Assembly: GCA_022736715.1 (NCBI GenBank)
Contig: DZDJ01000031.1
Coordinates: forward strand, 1-34,426
DNA length: 34,426 bases
Source of the DNA: Edaphobacter aggregans
GTDB lineage: Bacteria > Acidobacteriota > Terriglobia > Terriglobales > Acidobacteriaceae
Direction of reading: 5' to 3'
The position numbers were made by a program, and so were the translations under genes. The notes below the pieces were generated by a model. That model was not told where the DNA came from, did not search any database, and worked only from the letters and a program-made list of their open reading frames with translations. The stretch's first letter is position 1; every line of letters starts with the position of its first letter. Positions 32,496-34,426 of this stretch are shown piece after piece.

Positions 32496-32771
32496 CTACA
32501 TACCCCATTCCGCAAGTTCTTCGTCCGTCATAGGAGCGTCGAAGTCCGGAGAAATGTACGTCACTCCCAGATAGTTCTGCCCGAATTTGCGCGGCTTCAA
32601 CTTCTGTTCTGCCGGTTTCAACGGTACAAGGCGCGCCTTCGGCTTGCCAGCCTTGGCAATGATGATCTCTTCCCCGGCTGCGGCGCGCTCCACTAGTTCT
32701 GAAAATTTGGTCTTGGCATCGTAGATGTTGACCGGCGCATTTTTCGATTTGGACAAAGCATTTTTGGCCAT
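32496..32771 (-). CDS. Phd/YefM-type antitoxin (VapB-like)
   Basis: A 91-residue antitoxin. The N-terminal DNA-binding fold reads PVNIYDAKTKFSELVERAAA, then GEEIIIAKAGKPKARLVPLK, the Phd/YefM pattern (type II antitoxin). The acidic C-terminus (ISPDFDAPMTDEELAEWGM) is the toxin-wrapping part. The first gene of the operon, it has an excellent ribosome site, AAAGGAG, 8 nt before the ATG, and a near-consensus promoter just upstream. It probably represses its own promoter with the toxin as co-repressor. The pair is inserted between ispF and gltX. Confidence 0.93.
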   Translation of the reverse strand: MAKNALSKSKNAPVNIYDAKTKFSELVERAAAGEEIIIAKAGKPKARLVPLKPAEQKLKPRKFGQNYLGVTYISPDFDAPMTDEELAEWGM

Positions 32772-32797
32772 GCTAAGGCTCCTTTGCGGATGCCTTC

Positions 32798-32826
32798 AGT
32801 ATGGTCTAGTTGGTCAAGTTGGTCAA
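32798..32826 (-). promoter_or_regulatory. Promoter and tandem operator of the toxin-antitoxin operon
   Basis: On the minus strand TTGACC (32826-32821), a 17-bp spacer and CATACT (32803-32798) form a good sigma-70 promoter. On the plus strand GTTGGTCAA is repeated at 32809-32817 and 32818-32826, with a degenerate third unit at 32800-32808. The three 9-bp repeats thus cover the spacer and both hexamers, which fits an autoregulatory operator. Transcription would begin near 32791, giving a leader of about 20 nt. Confidence 0.78.
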
Positions 32827-32878
32827 TGTTCTCGCCTCCGTCCGCGCTCTGCTAGCATGGAACTTTGGCTTGCACAAT

Positions 32879-34357
32879 ATGACTTCGAATTCTTCCACCG
32901 CAAAGACCCCCCGCGTCCGCATTGCTCCCAGCCCTACCGGCGACCCGCACGTAGGCACCGCCTACATCGGCCTGCTCAACTTCCTCTACGCCCGGCAGCG
33001 CGGCGGACAGTTCATCCTGCGCATTGAGGACACCGACCGCGCCCGCTTTGTGGAGACCTCCGAGCAGATGATCTTTGACTCGTTGCGCTGGCTTGGCCTC
33101 AACTGGGACGAGGGTCCGGATGTTGGCGGCCCGCATGGCCCGTACCGGCAGTCCGAGCGCACCGAAATTTACCGGAAGCACTCTGACGAGCTGCTGGCCA
33201 GCGGTGCAGCCTATCGCTGCTTCTGCACCGCGGAAGAACTGGAGGCCCAGCGCAAAGCGCAGATGGCCGCCAAGCAGCCGCCCCGCTATGCCCGCACCTG
33301 CCGCTTTCTGACGCGGGAGCAGATCGACGAAAATCTGGCCGCTGGCAAGCCCTACGTCGTCCGCATGGCCGTACCCATCGAAGGCGCCACCAGCTTCCGC
33401 GACGAACTGCGCGGCGAGATCACCTTTGACCACAACAACGTGGACGACCAGGTGCTGCTGAAGTCCGACGGCTTCCCCACTTACCATCTGGCCAATGTGG
33501 TCGACGACCACCTGATGGGCGTCACCGATGTGATCCGCGCCGAAGAGTGGATCTCCTCCACGCCCAAGCATGTGCTGCTGTACCAGGCCTTTGGCTGGGA
33601 GCAGCCGCAGTTCTGGCACATGCCGCTGCTGCGCAACACGGACAAGTCCAAAATCTCCAAGCGCAAGAACCCTGTTTCGCTCACCTATTATCAGCAATCC
33701 GGCTACACGCCCAGGGCGATGGTCAACTTTCTGGGTCTGATGGGCGGTGGCATGCCGCAGAATACCGAGACCAACAGCGAAGTCTTCTCGCTGGAGGAGA
33801 TGTTGCAGCGCTTCAACTTCCAGAGCATCTCCCTCGGCGGCCCGGTTTTTGACCTGATCAAGCTCAAGTGGCTCAATGGCGAGTACCTGCGCCTGCTCTC
33901 GGCAGACGAGTTTCTGCAGGCGCTGCGCACCACGCTCTTCTCTGACGAATACCTGGGCCAGATCGCCCCGCTCGTGCAGACGCGCATCGAAACGCTGAGC
34001 CAGTTCGGCGATATGGCCGACTTCTTTTTCCGCGACGATGTGGTGCCGCCGACAGAGGTTTTTCTACCCAAAAAGCGCACGCTGGAAGAAACGCTCGCCT
34101 TCACCGGCGATGTGCTCACCGCGCTCGAATCCGCCAACTGGACCACCGAGACCATTGATGCCGCCCTGCGGCAGGTGGGCACAGACAAAGGCTGGAGCGT
34201 GAAGGAGAACTTCATGCTGCTGCGCGCCATCATTACCGGCAAAACCGCTTCTCCGCCGCTGCTGGAAAGCATGGTCGTCTTCGGCAAAGCCCGCAGCATT
34301 GATCGCGTGCGGCGCTTTATCGCCACGCAGAAGAAGCTCAGCTCTGCGAAGAAGTAA
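32879..34357 (+). CDS. gltX: Glutamyl-tRNA synthetase
   Basis: A class I aminoacyl-tRNA synthetase that charges tRNA-Glu, and in many bacteria also tRNA-Gln for the amidotransferase route. The 492-residue length is normal. The ATP-binding HIGH motif reads PSPTGDPHVG (HVG variant); the KMSKS motif is KISKRKNP. RIEDTDRARFVETSEQMI, YRQSERTEIYRKH and FPTYHLANVVDDHLMGVTDVIRAEEW are also family-typical. The ATG at 32879 lacks a ribosome site, but MTSNSSTAKTPRVRIAPSP is a natural N-terminus. The frame is open back to 32810 through the toxin-antitoxin promoter. Its own promoter probably includes TAGCAT at 32853-32858, close to the divergent antitoxin promoter. Confidence 0.97.
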   Translation: MTSNSSTAKTPRVRIAPSPTGDPHVGTAYIGLLNFLYARQRGGQFILRIEDTDRARFVETSEQMIFDSLRWLGLNWDEGPDVGGPHGPYRQSERTEIYRKHSDELLASGAAYRCFCTAEELEAQRKAQMAAKQPPRYARTCRFLTREQIDENLAAGKPYVVRMAVPIEGATSFRDELRGEITFDHNNVDDQVLLKSDGFPTYHLANVVDDHLMGVTDVIRAEEWISSTPKHVLLYQAFGWEQPQFWHMPLLRNTDKSKISKRKNPVSLTYYQQSGYTPRAMVNFLGLMGGGMPQNTETNSEVFSLEEMLQRFNFQSISLGGPVFDLIKLKWLNGEYLRLLSADEFLQALRTTLFSDEYLGQIAPLVQTRIETLSQFGDMADFFFRDDVVPPTEVFLPKKRTLEETLAFTGDVLTALESANWTTETIDAALRQVGTDKGWSVKENFMLLRAIITGKTASPPLLESMVVFGKARSIDRVRRFIATQKKLSSAKK

Positions 34358-34426
34358 CGCTCTATCAACGCGACAGCTTGAAGTTTTTATTAAAAGCGCG
34401 GCTGGTAGCCGAGGGCTAGAGCATTT
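34358..34426. other. End of window after gltX
   Basis: No gene is visible in these 69 bases. GCTCTA (34359-34364) can pair with TAGAGC (34417-34422), and GGCT-GGT-AGCC lies inside at 34400-34410. A terminator for gltX may be cut off by the window end. Confidence 0.3.

Noticed and set aside
1-34426. tRNA, rRNA, CRISPR arrays, prophage and transposase genes
   Set aside because: Scanned by eye for T-arm patterns, regularly spaced repeats and integrase/transposase motifs; none could be supported.

Overview
This 34.4 kb window is bacterial chromosome of high GC content (roughly 60% or more in most genes). The mix of genes, signal-peptide style and gene neighbourhoods suggests an Acidobacteriota genome, probably Terriglobia/Acidobacteriaceae. 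That placement is inferred from overall impression, since no rRNA or tRNA gene is present to anchor it. No prophage, CRISPR array or transposase was seen. The window is dense and mostly housekeeping or envelope-related, with several short structured or imported sequences between genes.

Left part (1-13,000): a LacI-family regulator, glmS with a strong terminator, a lone purS, and inorganic pyrophosphatase (ppa). Then come an APC amino-acid permease, a secreted DUF1684 protein paired with a GT1-type glycosyltransferase, an FNT-family channel (YfdC-like), a PLP group II decarboxylase, and a short-type alpha-glucan phosphorylase. The phosphorylase is preceded by a structured leader with a 22-codon ORF.

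Middle (13,000-24,000): a secreted LolA/RseB-like protein is followed by the most notable locus, three co-oriented genes. They encode a HAD-UbiA fusion (DPPR synthase-like), a DprE1-like FAD oxidase and a DprE2-like reductase. Together these would make polyprenyl-phospho-D-arabinose, a donor for D-arabinofuranose glycosylation, best known from mycobacterial cell-wall synthesis. A perfect 26-bp palindrome lies between the first two genes. After them come a secreted beta-propeller-like protein, an EamA transporter, an alpha-amino-acid ester hydrolase and a membrane diguanylate cyclase.

Right part (24,000-34,426): a DUF4260-lptE-holA group, then tilS and ftsH in the classical order but separated by 379 bp, a GNAT acetyltransferase, and an ispD / ispF / gltX group. 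This last group is interrupted by two lower-GC insertions: a GxxExxY gene bounded by 9-bp inverted repeats, and a Phd/VapC-type toxin-antitoxin pair with a clear promoter and 9-bp tandem operator repeats.

Two copies of a 118-119 nt non-coding element with 12-bp terminal inverted repeats (about 80% identical to each other) lie in separate intergenic regions at 3,623 and 14,081. Other palindromic structures lie at 13,067, 17,997 and 23,936. These repeats, the arabinose-donor locus and the cassette insertions are the parts most worth following up.
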